Source of the DNA: Natronoarchaeum mannanilyticum
Lineage (GTDB): Archaea > Halobacteriota > Halobacteria > Halobacteriales > Natronoarchaeaceae
DNA: 64,000 bases
Direction of reading: 5' to 3'
Assembly: GCF_039522665.1 (NCBI RefSeq)
Contig: NZ_BAAADV010000001.1
Location: 1,073,226-1,137,225 of the forward strand
Part shown: piece by piece, positions 42,591 through 50,885 of the stretch
How the letters are laid out: each line of letters starts with the position of its first letter
How positions within the stretch are numbered: position 1 is the first letter of the stretch
Translations under genes and position numbers: made by a program
Notes under the pieces: generated by a model
The model's input: only the letters and a program-made list of their open reading frames with translations
What the model was told of the DNA's origin: nothing
The model's database searches: none

Positions 42591-42968
42591 TCAGCGTCGG
42601 GCCAGCCAGTTCCGAACCGCGGTCAGGATTTTCGATCCGCGAGTCGCCGAGCCCGAATGAGGTTCCGCGGACTCGACGGGCGCGCGCTCGGCGGCCCTGC
42701 CGCCGCCGCGGCGCTCGGACAACAACGCCTCGTAGCGCTCGGTCACGCGCCGGCGCTCCTCGCGATCGTCTCTCAGTTTTCGTTCGAGCGCCGCTGCGCG
42801 CGCTCGCAGCAGCCGATTCTCGGTCCGGATCGCCGCCCGCGATCGCCGACCGTCAGCGTCGACGGTCGAGTTCGGCGCCGTCCCAGTGCGTTCGCCGATC
42901 GAGGGGCCATCCGTGCCATCGAGCGGGGTGTCGATCTGGCCGTCGAGAGAGGGGTCGTTGAGCGACAT
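42591..42968 (-). CDS. Hypothetical coiled-coil protein, 125 aa
   Basis: A 125-residue protein: a disordered Asp/Pro/Gly/Thr-rich N-terminal 45 residues and a basic helical stretch of about 50 residues (RTENRLLRARAAALERKL) likely to be a coiled coil, then a short C-terminal segment ending ILTAVRNWLARR, which could be amphipathic and membrane-facing. It is convergent with the kinase pair. I use the ATG at 42968. The family is not recognised, and the call rests on codon use and the plausible coiled coil. Confidence 0.5.
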   Translation of the reverse strand: MSLNDPSLDGQIDTPLDGTDGPSIGERTGTAPNSTVDADGRRSRAAIRTENRLLRARAAALERKLRDDREERRRVTERYEALLSERRGGGRAAERAPVESAEPHSGSATRGSKILTAVRNWLARR

Positions 42969-43088
42969 CGGACGACCGAAACCCACGAGATACTATAATG
43001 AAAAATTATGTGAGACGCGCGTCCGACGCGCGGCATCCGGCGGCGCAGCGGGGCAGTTGCGGGGACGAGAGTGCCCCCAATCGGCAGA

Positions 43089-44345
43089 TCAGTCGAGGTG
43101 CTCTAGAACACCCTCAGTGTCGCCCGGCACCGGTTCGGGGTCGGCGCCCGCCGCCGCCGCGGCGTCGGGATCCTTCAGCAGGTGTCCGGTCGTCAGGCAG
43201 ACGACGTTCTCGTCGGCGTCGACGACGCCGCGGTCGCGGAGCTTCCGGAGGCCCGCGATCGACGCCGCGCTGGCGGGTTCGACGCCGACGCCCTCCTCGG
43301 CGAGCGAGCGCTGGGCGTCGGTGATCCGCTCGTCGGAGACGGCGACGGCGGTGCCGTCGGTCTCGCGGATGCCGGGGATCGCCTTCGGCGCGTTGACCGG
43401 GTTGCCGATGCGGATGGCCGTCGCGCGCGTCTCGACGTCGTCCCAGCGGTGGATCTCGTCGTTGCCCTCCTCGATCGCCTCGACCATCGGCGCGGCGCCC
43501 TCGGCCTGGACGCCGGTGAGCTTGGGCACCTCCGTCTCGTCGAGTTCGCCGGCCTGGACGAGCTCGCGGAACGCCTTGTACAGCGCGCTGGTGTTGCCGG
43601 CGTTCCCCACGGGGAGCACGATCCGGTCGGGGAACTCGCCGGTACGAGACTTGCACTGCTCCAAGATTTCGAGGCCGATCGTCTTCTGGCCCTCCAGTCG
43701 GAAGGGGTTCAGCGAGTTCAGCAGGTACGCCTCGCCCATCCCCGCCAGATCCTGGACGATGTCGAGGCAGGTGTCGAAGTTGCCGTCGACTTCGAGGATC
43801 CGCGCGCCGTGAAGGCTCGCCTGCGCGACCTTTCCGGCGGCAACCTTCCCCGCCGGCAAGAGTACGAGCGTCTCCAGTTCCGAGCGGGCGCCGTAAGCGG
43901 CCAGCGCGGCGCTGGTGTTTCCAGTGGAAGCGCAGGCCAGCCGGTCGACGCCGAGTTCGCTGGCGACCTGCACGCCCACGGTCATGCCGCGATCCTTGAA
44001 GCTGCCCGTCGGGTTCATCCCCTCGTGTTTCACGTGGAGATGCTCGACGCCGGTCTCCTCTTCCAGATCGGGCACGGAGTACAGCGGCGTGTCGCCCTCC
44101 TGGATGGTGACGCCCATCTCGACGGGCAGGGCGTCGTCGTAGCGCCAGACGCCCCGGCCCTCGAAGTCGTCGAAGGTCGGCAGGTCGGCGTAACGCACCT
44201 CCAGCAGGCTGTCGCAGTCGGGACAGGTGTAGACGACGTCGTCGAACGGCGCGAGGACGTTGTCGCACTCGATACAGGCCAGCCAGACGCCGTCGTCGGC
44301 GACGTCCGGTGCGGCCTCGGCGGGCGCGTCGAGTTCGAGACTCAT
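43089..44345 (-). CDS. thrC: Threonine synthase
   Basis: A 418-residue PLP enzyme that converts O-phosphohomoserine to threonine. An N-terminal zinc ribbon (CIECDNVLAPFDDVVYTCPD) is followed by the fold-type II core with the PLP lysine in PTGSFKDRGMTVG, then RLACASTGNTSAALAAYGA, VLPVGNAGNTSALYKAF and the C-terminal SAASIAGLRKL. The ATG at 44345 is 55 nt from the next gene. It is monocistronic as far as the window shows, and no other threonine gene is nearby. Confidence 0.95.
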   Translation of the reverse strand: MSLELDAPAEAAPDVADDGVWLACIECDNVLAPFDDVVYTCPDCDSLLEVRYADLPTFDDFEGRGVWRYDDALPVEMGVTIQEGDTPLYSVPDLEEETGVEHLHVKHEGMNPTGSFKDRGMTVGVQVASELGVDRLACASTGNTSAALAAYGARSELETLVLLPAGKVAAGKVAQASLHGARILEVDGNFDTCLDIVQDLAGMGEAYLLNSLNPFRLEGQKTIGLEILEQCKSRTGEFPDRIVLPVGNAGNTSALYKAFRELVQAGELDETEVPKLTGVQAEGAAPMVEAIEEGNDEIHRWDDVETRATAIRIGNPVNAPKAIPGIRETDGTAVAVSDERITDAQRSLAEEGVGVEPASAASIAGLRKLRDRGVVDADENVVCLTTGHLLKDPDAAAAAGADPEPVPGDTEGVLEHLD

Positions 44346-44400
44346 TGTCGGTGTGCAAGGGGCCCGGGGGGAAAAGAGAGCGGGTTTTGCGTCGGGGGTG

Positions 44401-44640
44401 TCACGCCGCGGCGTCGAGCGCGGCCTCCGAGATCGGCTCGACGCGGAACACGTAGTCGGAGTACGCCGCGTCGAGGTTCACCGGCGATTCCTCGTCCGTG
44501 TGGGCCCGGCAGAGGACGGTCTGGGCCTCGACGGGACCCTTCCCCGTGTCCTCGAGATACCGTTCGAGAACGACGAACGCGGCTCGCTCGTCGCAGCTCC
44601 GGCGGTCGCAGGTAGGATGTTCGGTTGCGTCGTCGGCCAT
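44401..44640 (-). CDS. Small conserved zinc-binding-type protein, 79 aa
   Basis: A 79-residue protein with cysteines and histidines spaced as in a small zinc site: HPTCDRRSC near the N-terminus and VLCRAH near residue 45. The rest is acidic and probably mixed alpha/beta, ending SEAALDAAA. The ATG at 44640 is divergent from a lipoprotein gene, so the two could share control. The frame continues open upstream, where it overlaps that lipoprotein in antisense and is not coding. Function unknown; such proteins are common in haloarchaea. Confidence 0.6.
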   Translation of the reverse strand: MADDATEHPTCDRRSCDERAAFVVLERYLEDTGKGPVEAQTVLCRAHTDEESPVNLDAAYSDYVFRVEPISEAALDAAA

Positions 44641-44718
44641 ACGAGAGTCTTCGTCGCGCAGCCCAAAGAAGGGTCGACCCCGCACAGTGAAGCGTCGGTT
44701 CGTGGACGTGTGACGCGT

Positions 44719-46788
44719 ATGGGAGAGGAGACGGAGCGCGGAAGCGCGTTGGATCGGCGGACGTACCTCGCGGGAGTCGCCGGGACGAGCACCCTCACCG
44801 GCTGTCAGGGGTGGGACGACATCCCGGCGGAAGCCCAGAGGGGCGACGAGGGAGGCAGCGACTCGGACTTCGTGTGGCTCAGCGGCTCGCTGCTGGCCGA
44901 CGCGCCGATCCGGGAGAACCTGCTCGCGTTCGCCGCCCGGCGCGATCTGGCGGCGATCCTCGCGATCCCGGATCCGAAGGCGTCGGGCGCGATCGAGAAC
45001 CTCCGCGAGGGGCTCGCGACGGCCGACCGCTTCGACGTGCCCGCGTGGCTCCACGCCGGCGTGCTGACCGACGTGACCGCCGACGAGTTCGCCGCGAGCC
45101 GAGAGGCCCGCGAGCGCAACCTGAAAGGGATCCGGCGGGCGGTCGAGGCCTACGGCGAGTTCGAGGCGGGCGGGAAGCTCATCCCCTGGCAGGAGGCGCC
45201 GGTGATGGGCGGGTGGTCCGACGAAAAGTGGGACGACGAGGCCGTCGACAACCTCCGAACGTACGGCCCGGCCGTGTTCGCCGCCCAGCGGCGGGCCGCC
45301 CGCGAGATCGATCCCGAGATCGACGTGGGCGTGTTCGTCCACTTCCCCTACGTCGTCGACTCGAAGCAGCCCCACGTGTTCGCCCGCCTGCTGGACGACC
45401 TCCACCGCCAGGGGACCCCGCCCGACTTCGCGTTCGCGGACTACTACCGCGGCTGGTACGAGAAAGACGTCGGGCCCGAGCCCGCGAACGATGCGGTCCG
45501 GAGCCTCGTCTCGAACGCGAAAACGGGGCTCCGCGGCGGCGACGTCTACTACATGGGCCAGTCCCACACGATCAACCCGGGCCACACGCCGAGCCGGCAG
45601 TCGCTCCGGATGGACCACCGCGCGGCGCTCGACGCCGGCGCCGACGGCGTCGGCTGGTACGCCCGCACCGCGTACGTCCCGACCGAGCAGGGGTTCGATC
45701 CGCTGGTGCCCAATCCCGAAGGATCGGCCGCCGCGGGCCAACAGCGAGCGAGCACGTTCACCGTCGCCCGCGACCGCTACCGGTACGCGTGGGCCGCGAC
45801 GGCCGACGCCAGGGCCGCGATGGGGGGTGCCGGCGCCGCGCCGGGGGACGCCAGCGACGGTACGGCGTCCGCACGAAGCGAGGACGCCGACGACCGGTTC
45901 GACCTCTGGCTGCGCTGTCCCGACGCCGGCTTCTACGATCACCGAATCAGACTCCGGAGCGGTGCGGACGACGGAGACTGGCGCTTCGTCGGCGACGTCG
46001 GGACGTATCTCGACGGCGCCGCGCCGTACGCCGACGCCGGCGCCGAGACGATCCGGGCGCTCGGCCGCGAGCGGTATCTCGACGGCGATCGGCTCGACAT
46101 CGAGATCGAAACCGGCGCGGACGCCGACGCGACGCCGCTCGTCGAGGCCGTGGTCGTCCCGTCCGATCCGGCCGCGCACCTCACGGACGCCGACGTCGCT
46201 GCGACGATGCAGGCGGGCGAGCACTCCGCGGCCGCGCTGGGGCGCGAGCGCGTCGACCGCCGGCTCGCGCCGGGCGAGACGGTGCGGTTCTCGGTCCCGG
46301 TCGACGCCGACGGCGGCGGGTCGGTGGGCGCGCTACTGGGCGAGGAGCGGGCGAGCCTGCGCCGCCGGCTCGCGGACGCCGAAGCGGCCGAGGCGGAGCG
46401 TCCGATCGCCCCGGGAGACCGATTCGACCTGTGGGTCCTCGGCGACGGGCTGCCGGACGCCGAGACGGTCGGCGCCGAACTCCGCGTCGGCAACCTGACT
46501 CGGCCCGGCGAGGCCGCGTTCGTGTCGACGGGGTCGCCGGACGCGGTCCTGTTCAGCGGCATCGACCGTGAGGTGCTGTTCGGAGACGGCGCGGCCGCGG
46601 GGTGGTCCGGGAGCGGAGAGAGCGCGGACAGCAGCCGCCCGGCGTGGCTCGACGGCGTCGGGGCGGTCGTCGCGATGCCGTACTTCGGGAGCGGGAACGT
46701 CGTGACGCCCGCGCGGGCGGCGGAGCTGTTCGCTCGGCAGCCGGGAGAAGTGCGTACGTACGCGTTGGCGGTCGCGTCGACGCCGTAG
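44719..46788 (+). CDS. Large Tat lipoprotein with TIM-barrel-like N-terminal domain
   Basis: A 689-residue protein with Tat signal (Asp12-Arg13-Arg14) and lipobox LTGC (Cys29). Residues about 50-330 look like an alpha/beta barrel (repeated DVPAWLHAGVLTDVTADEF, DVGVFVHFPYVVDSKQ, FAFADYYRGWYEKDV and GADGVGWYART segments), which hints at a glycosidase-like or polysaccharide-linked enzyme. After about residue 390 come beta-rich segments (FDLWLRCPDAGFYDHRIRL; RFSVPVDADG) that may be carbohydrate-binding modules. A palindromic element (45864-45888) sits at about residues 382-390. No transporter or glycan cluster is adjacent. Function not assigned. Confidence 0.72.
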   Translation: MGEETERGSALDRRTYLAGVAGTSTLTGCQGWDDIPAEAQRGDEGGSDSDFVWLSGSLLADAPIRENLLAFAARRDLAAILAIPDPKASGAIENLREGLATADRFDVPAWLHAGVLTDVTADEFAASREARERNLKGIRRAVEAYGEFEAGGKLIPWQEAPVMGGWSDEKWDDEAVDNLRTYGPAVFAAQRRAAREIDPEIDVGVFVHFPYVVDSKQPHVFARLLDDLHRQGTPPDFAFADYYRGWYEKDVGPEPANDAVRSLVSNAKTGLRGGDVYYMGQSHTINPGHTPSRQSLRMDHRAALDAGADGVGWYARTAYVPTEQGFDPLVPNPEGSAAAGQQRASTFTVARDRYRYAWAATADARAAMGGAGAAPGDASDGTASARSEDADDRFDLWLRCPDAGFYDHRIRLRSGADDGDWRFVGDVGTYLDGAAPYADAGAETIRALGRERYLDGDRLDIEIETGADADATPLVEAVVVPSDPAAHLTDADVAATMQAGEHSAAALGRERVDRRLAPGETVRFSVPVDADGGGSVGALLGEERASLRRRLADAEAAEAERPIAPGDRFDLWVLGDGLPDAETVGAELRVGNLTRPGEAAFVSTGSPDAVLFSGIDREVLFGDGAAAGWSGSGESADSSRPAWLDGVGAVVAMPYFGSGNVVTPARAAELFARQPGEVRTYALAVASTP
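45864..45888. repeat. Palindromic element inside the lipoprotein gene (25 nt)
   Basis: Arms GGCGTCC and GGACGCC (7 nt, perfect) with the 11-nt loop GCACGAAGCGA, two substitutions from the loops at 533-543 and 42507-42517. It is read in the same frame, as Ala-Arg-Ser-Glu-Asp-Ala, in a linker between two domains. Confidence 0.78.
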
Positions 46789-46850
46789 CGGAGCGTCCCG
46801 ACCACAAAATCCGGCGCGGCGTCTCGACGCCGCGGCGAGGGGGCGCCGGG

Positions 46851-47231
46851 TCAGCAGTCGTCGGGGAACTCGTCGATCGCGCTGTGGACGGTCTCGGACC
46901 AGGCGTCGAGCGCGTCGTGGAGCAACTCCTTGGCCTCCGGTAGCGGAACGGCCGTGTACTGGTAGACGAACCCGCCCGAATCGAGCAGGCGGCGCTCGCG
47001 TTCGACGAGGCCGGCCTCGAGCAGCGTCGACAGCGACCGGTTGACGTTGCTCCGGTCGCGCTCCAGGGCGTCGGCCAGCTCCTCGACGGTGCTGCCCGGG
47101 CGGTCGTGTAGCGCGAGGTAGGTGCGGGTCTCGTGGTCCTGGATGCCGAACACGCAGGTCATCACGTCCTCGAAGGCCGGATCGGCGTTCTCCATCAGGG
47201 AGACCATGTCCGGCTGGGCGGCGTCGCTCAT
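46851..47231 (-). CDS. Winged-helix regulator (TrmB-like HTH)
   Basis: A 126-residue DNA-binding protein with a winged helix spanning about residues 30-100: ETRTYLALHDRPGSTVEEL (helix entry), LERDRSNVNRSLSTLLEAG (recognition helix) and VERERRLLDSGGFVYQYTA (wing). It lacks the sugar-binding domain of full TrmB. It probably controls nearby genes, but no operator was found. It lies between the lipoprotein gene (convergent) and a small hypothetical upstream on the same strand. The acidic tail ends FPDDC. Confidence 0.78.
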   Translation of the reverse strand: MSDAAQPDMVSLMENADPAFEDVMTCVFGIQDHETRTYLALHDRPGSTVEELADALERDRSNVNRSLSTLLEAGLVERERRLLDSGGFVYQYTAVPLPEAKELLHDALDAWSETVHSAIDEFPDDC

Positions 47232-47304
47232 GGGAACGTATGGGACACCGAGAACGATAAAACCGGCTACACGCCGCCAGCGTGCAATCGCGCGGTCGGA
47301 GAAG

Positions 47305-47544
47305 CTACTCCTCCGCCCCGTACCCGTTTTTCAGGATGCACTCGCGCATCCCGTCGGACGACTCGTGTCGGTGCAGCGTCGTCGGCGTGTCGCAGTAGTA
47401 GACGTCGCCGTCGTGGCGCAGCGTCACCTCGTGGGACCCGCCGAACATCTCCGTCTCGACGACGACCCGGCGGCCGTCCTCGAGGGCGTCGAGCAGTTCC
47501 TCGGCCGATCGCTCGCCCGCGGCGACGCGGAGTGGCTCTGCCAT
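47305..47544 (-). CDS. Small conserved hypothetical protein, 79 aa
   Basis: A 79-residue protein with a short beta-strand-rich layout: RRVVVETEMFGGSHEVTLRH then GDVYYCDTPTTLHRHESSDG and a C-terminal CILKNGYG. The ATG at 47544 is preferred over upstream frame extension, which overlaps an AT-rich promoter area. It lies 73 nt upstream of the HTH gene on the same strand and may be co-transcribed with it. I recognise it only as a haloarchaeal conserved protein. Confidence 0.6.
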   Translation of the reverse strand: MAEPLRVAAGERSAEELLDALEDGRRVVVETEMFGGSHEVTLRHDGDVYYCDTPTTLHRHESSDGMRECILKNGYGAEE

Positions 47545-47710
47545 CGACGGGCGTACGTTGTCGACCCACCTTACTGTATGGAAATCGAACGGCGGTCCGG
47601 AAGCCGCCAGCGCGTCCGTTCGGACGCCGCTCGCGGGGCTCCGCCGACGGGACGTTTGAATTGCTCCGCGATCGGAAAATATCAACTCCATCCTTATACA
47701 TAGAATGAGA

Positions 47711-47721
47711 CATATTAATTA
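47711..47721 (+). promoter_or_regulatory. TATA-like box before the 53-residue zinc ribbon gene
   Basis: An AT-rich CATATTAATTA about 28-38 nt before the ATG at 47749, the usual haloarchaeal spacing for a near-leaderless transcript. Confidence 0.5.
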
Positions 47722-47748
47722 CCGTCGGCAACAGATCGGGAAACACCG

Positions 47749-47910
47749 ATGAGTACGGACCGCGAGGACGACGGCGGGGACGAGGCGAGCGCCCGCCCCT
47801 TCCGCTGCGGGGCGTGCCGGCAGGTGTTCCGAACCTGTCACGACCCGTCGCTCGTCCACTGCCCGATCTGCGGATCCCGCGACGTGCGCCCGGTGACTGA
47901 CGAGGAGTAG
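47749..47910 (+). CDS. Small zinc-ribbon protein, 53 aa
   Basis: A 53-residue protein: a disordered acidic start (STDREDDGGDEASA) and one zinc ribbon made of two Cys pairs, FRCGACRQVF and HCPICGSRD. Its length and architecture match the many haloarchaeal zinc-ribbon microproteins whose roles are unknown. A TATA-like box lies upstream. It sits between the small hypothetical (divergent) and the TetR gene. Confidence 0.7.
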   Translation: MSTDREDDGGDEASARPFRCGACRQVFRTCHDPSLVHCPICGSRDVRPVTDEE

Positions 47911-48019
47911 TCCCCAGTGACGGGGCGAGCGGTGCCGGTAGCGGAGATGCGTCTCTAGTTCTGGGCGACGAACCCGATCGGAATAGCGAAACCGCGACCC
48001 CGAACGCAGCCTTTAAATA

Positions 48020-48039
48020 TTGATTGACCACTCAATCAA
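48020..48039. promoter_or_regulatory. TetR operator palindrome between TATA box and start codon
   Basis: TTGATTGACCACTCAATCAA: perfect 8-nt arms around a 4-nt spacer. It sits just after a TTTAAATA box (about 48012-48019) and just before the TetR ATG at 48042, where bound protein would block transcription initiation. This is the expected layout for autorepression and control of the downstream MATE gene. Confidence 0.75.
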
Positions 48040-48041
48040 CT

Positions 48042-48644
48042 ATGACCACCGGGGACGAGATCGTCGACGCCACGTTCACGGCGCTGTACGAGCACGGCTA
48101 CGCCGACCTGACGATGGCGGCGATCGGCGAGGAGTTCGACAAGAGCACGTCGCTGATCCACTACCACTTCGACTCGAAGGAGGACCTGCTGGCGACCTGC
48201 CTGGAGACGATTCTGGACGACTTTCTCGACGACCTCGAGGACGATCCGGACGCCGATCCCGCCGATCGCCTGCTCCGGCTGGCCGAGCTGGTCGTCGGGG
48301 GCACCGGCGACAACGGCGTCGACGAGTTCCACACCGCTCTCCTGGAGCTCCGGGCGCAGGCGCCCTACGACGAGGCGCTCCGCGAGCAGCTCGCGCGCAA
48401 CGACGCCGTCTGGCGCGAGCACATCGCTGATATCGTCCGCGACGGCATCGAACAGGGCCGATTCCGCGAGGTCGATCCCGAGCACTTCGCCGCCCTCTTT
48501 CGCTCGGCGATCGAGGGCGCCCAGTCCCACAACGTGATCCTCGGCGAGGACGCCCCCTGCGAGGAGGCGATAGCCGGGATCGAGGAGCTGCTGATCCGGG
48601 AGCTGCTGGTCGAGGACGAGCGAACGGGGGACGCCGCGGCGTGA
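48042..48644 (+). CDS. TetR/AcrR-family repressor
   Basis: A 200-residue repressor with an N-terminal TetR helix-turn-helix (about residues 5-50, DLTMAAIGEEFDKSTSLIHY then HFDSKEDLLATCLE) and a C-terminal ligand-binding helical domain. TetR proteins release DNA when they bind a small molecule, often a substrate of the exporter they control. The MATE gene starts 48 nt downstream on the same strand. The palindrome at 48020-48039 is a strong candidate for its own operator. The ATG at 48042 is used, with a TTG start 18 nt upstream disfavoured. Confidence 0.92.
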   Translation: MTTGDEIVDATFTALYEHGYADLTMAAIGEEFDKSTSLIHYHFDSKEDLLATCLETILDDFLDDLEDDPDADPADRLLRLAELVVGGTGDNGVDEFHTALLELRAQAPYDEALREQLARNDAVWREHIADIVRDGIEQGRFREVDPEHFAALFRSAIEGAQSHNVILGEDAPCEEAIAGIEELLIRELLVEDERTGDAAA

Positions 48645-48692
48645 GAGTGAATCGTCGTCCCGCCACCGTCGAGCAGCGGCCGCCCGCGTCGG

Positions 48693-50201
48693 GTGATCGC
48701 CGTGCCTGAGGACCGCTCGGTCGAGCTCACCGAGGGGCCGATGCTGAAGCCGCTGCTGTCGCTGACGCTCCCGATCGTCGCCTCGCAGCTGCTACAGGTC
48801 ACGTACAACCTCGTCGACACGTTCTTCGTCGGCCGTCTGGGCGCCGACCCGGTCGCCGCACTCGGGTTCGCGCTGCCCTTCTCGTTCCTGATGATCAGCC
48901 TCGGGAGCGGGCTGACCGTCGCCGGCACCGTGCTGGTCGCCCAGCACAAGGGCGCCGGCAACGAGGACCGGGTCGCCAGCGTCGCCGGTCAGACGATCAC
49001 GTTCGTCTCGCTGACCTCGGTGGCGCTCGCGGCGCTGGGCTACGCGCTCGCGCCGACCTTGCTGCCGGTCGTCGGCACCGAACCGGGCACGGTCGTCCAC
49101 GCACTGGCGGTCGAGTACACGCGCACGTTCTTCGTCGGCGTCGTGTTCATGTTCGGCTTCTTCATCTTCCAGGCGGTCCTGCGGGGCTGGGGCGACACGA
49201 CGACGCCGCTGTACCTGATGGGCGTCAGCGTCGCGCTCAACATCGTGCTCGACCCGTTCCTGATCCTCGGGTTCGACGGCAACCCGCTGTTCGCGTGGGC
49301 CGGCCTCGAAGGGCTAGAGGCCGCGCTGTTCGACGCGACCGGCTTCACCGGCTTCGGCGTCCAGGGCGCCGCGGTCGCCACCGTCTTCTCGCGCGGCGTC
49401 GCGGCGATGATCGGACTCTGGATGCTGTTCACCGGCCGCGTCGGCATCTCGCTGGCGCTGTCGGACCTGAAACCGGAGCTCTCGGTCGTCCGCAAGATCC
49501 TCGACGTCGGCGGCCCCTCCGGGCTCGAAAAGAGCGCTGAATCGCTGGCCTACACCGGGATGACGGCGCTGGTCGGCCTCGTGAGCGCCGACGCCGTCGC
49601 CGCCTACGGCATCGGCAACCGGATCAACACGCTGGTCTACCTCCCGGCGGTCGGCCTCGCGCAGGGCACCGAGACGGCCGTCGGCCAGAACCTCGGCGCC
49701 GGGAAGAACGACCGGGCGCGCACGGCCGTCCTGCTGAGTGCCGGTATCATCGTCAGCGTCCTCTCGGTGTTTAGCCTTCTTGCGTTCCTCTTCGCCGAGC
49801 CGCTCGTCCGGGTGTTCATTCGGGGCGAGGACGCCGCGACGGTCGTCGCGATGGGGACGGACTACTTCAAGATCATCGGCCCGACGTACGTGTTCATGGG
49901 CCTGTTTCACGTGCTCAACGCCGGGTTCCGGGGCGCCGGCAGCACCCGTACCGCGTTCATCTTCTCGACGCTCTCCCAGTGGGGGCTGCGCATCCCGCCG
50001 ACGCTCGCGTTCGTCGCGCTGCTTGGGATGGGCGCGACCGGCGTCTGGTGGGGCATCGCCTTTTCCCACGTCGCCGCGGCGGTGCTCGTCGGGACCTGGT
50101 TCCTCGTCGGCAACTGGGACCAGCGCGTCGTCGAGGACGACGAAGACGCGCCGGAGACGGCCGCTCCCGAGACCGACGACGCCGCGGCGGCCGACGACTG
50201 A
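48693..50201 (+). CDS. MATE-family efflux transporter
   Basis: A 502-residue membrane protein with 12 hydrophobic segments. MATE features are LSLTLPIVASQLLQVTYNLV, DTFFVGRLGADPVAALGFA, the loop NRINTLVYLPAVGLAQGTET and a second-half TFFVGVVFMFGF segment. MATE carriers export drugs and toxic metabolites using Na+ or H+. A GTG start at 48693 or at 48702 is equally possible; I take 48693. It is probably co-transcribed with the TetR gene. The C-terminal tail (about 25 residues) is acidic and disordered. Confidence 0.93.
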   Translation: MIAVPEDRSVELTEGPMLKPLLSLTLPIVASQLLQVTYNLVDTFFVGRLGADPVAALGFALPFSFLMISLGSGLTVAGTVLVAQHKGAGNEDRVASVAGQTITFVSLTSVALAALGYALAPTLLPVVGTEPGTVVHALAVEYTRTFFVGVVFMFGFFIFQAVLRGWGDTTTPLYLMGVSVALNIVLDPFLILGFDGNPLFAWAGLEGLEAALFDATGFTGFGVQGAAVATVFSRGVAAMIGLWMLFTGRVGISLALSDLKPELSVVRKILDVGGPSGLEKSAESLAYTGMTALVGLVSADAVAAYGIGNRINTLVYLPAVGLAQGTETAVGQNLGAGKNDRARTAVLLSAGIIVSVLSVFSLLAFLFAEPLVRVFIRGEDAATVVAMGTDYFKIIGPTYVFMGLFHVLNAGFRGAGSTRTAFIFSTLSQWGLRIPPTLAFVALLGMGATGVWWGIAFSHVAAAVLVGTWFLVGNWDQRVVEDDEDAPETAAPETDDAAAADD

Positions 50202-50330
50202 CGCCGCGGCGCCGGTGCCGCCATGTTGTTTTGATCCATAATTACCGACTGGCTACGGATAGTTGAACGGTCGTCCAGGCGCTAACTATAAGTTATATTA
50301 ACTATGGTTCACGACAACTGTCGTCACAGT

Positions 50331-50861
50331 ATGGGTTTCCAGGATCGCATCCGAAAATCGCTCACGGGCGGCGGCGACAGCTCCGACCCCCCGGAGTACC
50401 GCTGCAACGGCTGCCAGGGACGGTTCAACTCGAACCGGTCGCCGAGACACGCGCGCTGCCCGGAGTGTGACTCGGACGACGTCGAACTCCTGGCGAACCC
50501 CGACCGCGCCGAGGGCTCGCACCCGCTGGATCCGCGGTCGAACGACGACGCAGGCGACAGCGTCGACGCCGAGTCGGTCCAGTCGGACGCCGCTGCGGAA
50601 GCGTCGACCGGCGAAGAGGCGGCGCCGAGCACTGCACCGGACACGACGGACGCCGCGGCGGAGACGGCGTCCGGCGGTGCAACTGACGAATCCGACGACG
50701 CAACAACTGACGGGCCGGGCGACGACGAGGCGGCGGTCGTCAGCGAACTGATGACGACCGGACAGTACCGGTGCCAGGACTGTCGCGAAGCGTTCAATCA
50801 GGACGGTCCCGATCTCGTCTGCCCGGACTGCGGCTCGACCGACATCAAAGAGCGATTCTAG
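50331..50861 (+). CDS. Double zinc-ribbon protein with acidic linker
   Basis: A 176-residue protein with two zinc ribbons separated by a disordered acidic Ala/Thr/Asp-rich linker of about 90 residues. The first is YRCNGCQGRFNSNRSPRHAR (closing with CPEC), the second YRCQDCREAFNQDGPDLVCP (closing with CPDC). The two ribbons suggest binding of two partners, perhaps nucleic acid or a protein complex. A TATA-like TTATATTA stands about 35 nt before the ATG at 50331. An ATG at 50304 gives a longer form; the inner one matches the conserved MGFQDRIRKSLTG. Confidence 0.75.
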   Translation: MGFQDRIRKSLTGGGDSSDPPEYRCNGCQGRFNSNRSPRHARCPECDSDDVELLANPDRAEGSHPLDPRSNDDAGDSVDAESVQSDAAAEASTGEEAAPSTAPDTTDAAAETASGGATDESDDATTDGPGDDEAAVVSELMTTGQYRCQDCREAFNQDGPDLVCPDCGSTDIKERF

Positions 50862-50885
50862 CGCGATCGAGTTTCGGCGCCGCGA

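Noticed and set aside
44641-46224. Upstream extension of the 79-residue zinc-binding protein
   Set aside because: It is antisense to the large lipoprotein gene, which has a Tat signal and lipobox; the extension is shadow sequence.
48020-48039. The TetR-gene palindrome as a member of the coding palindrome family
   Set aside because: It is AT-rich, lies in a promoter, has a 4-nt spacer and no shared loop, so it is better explained as an operator.
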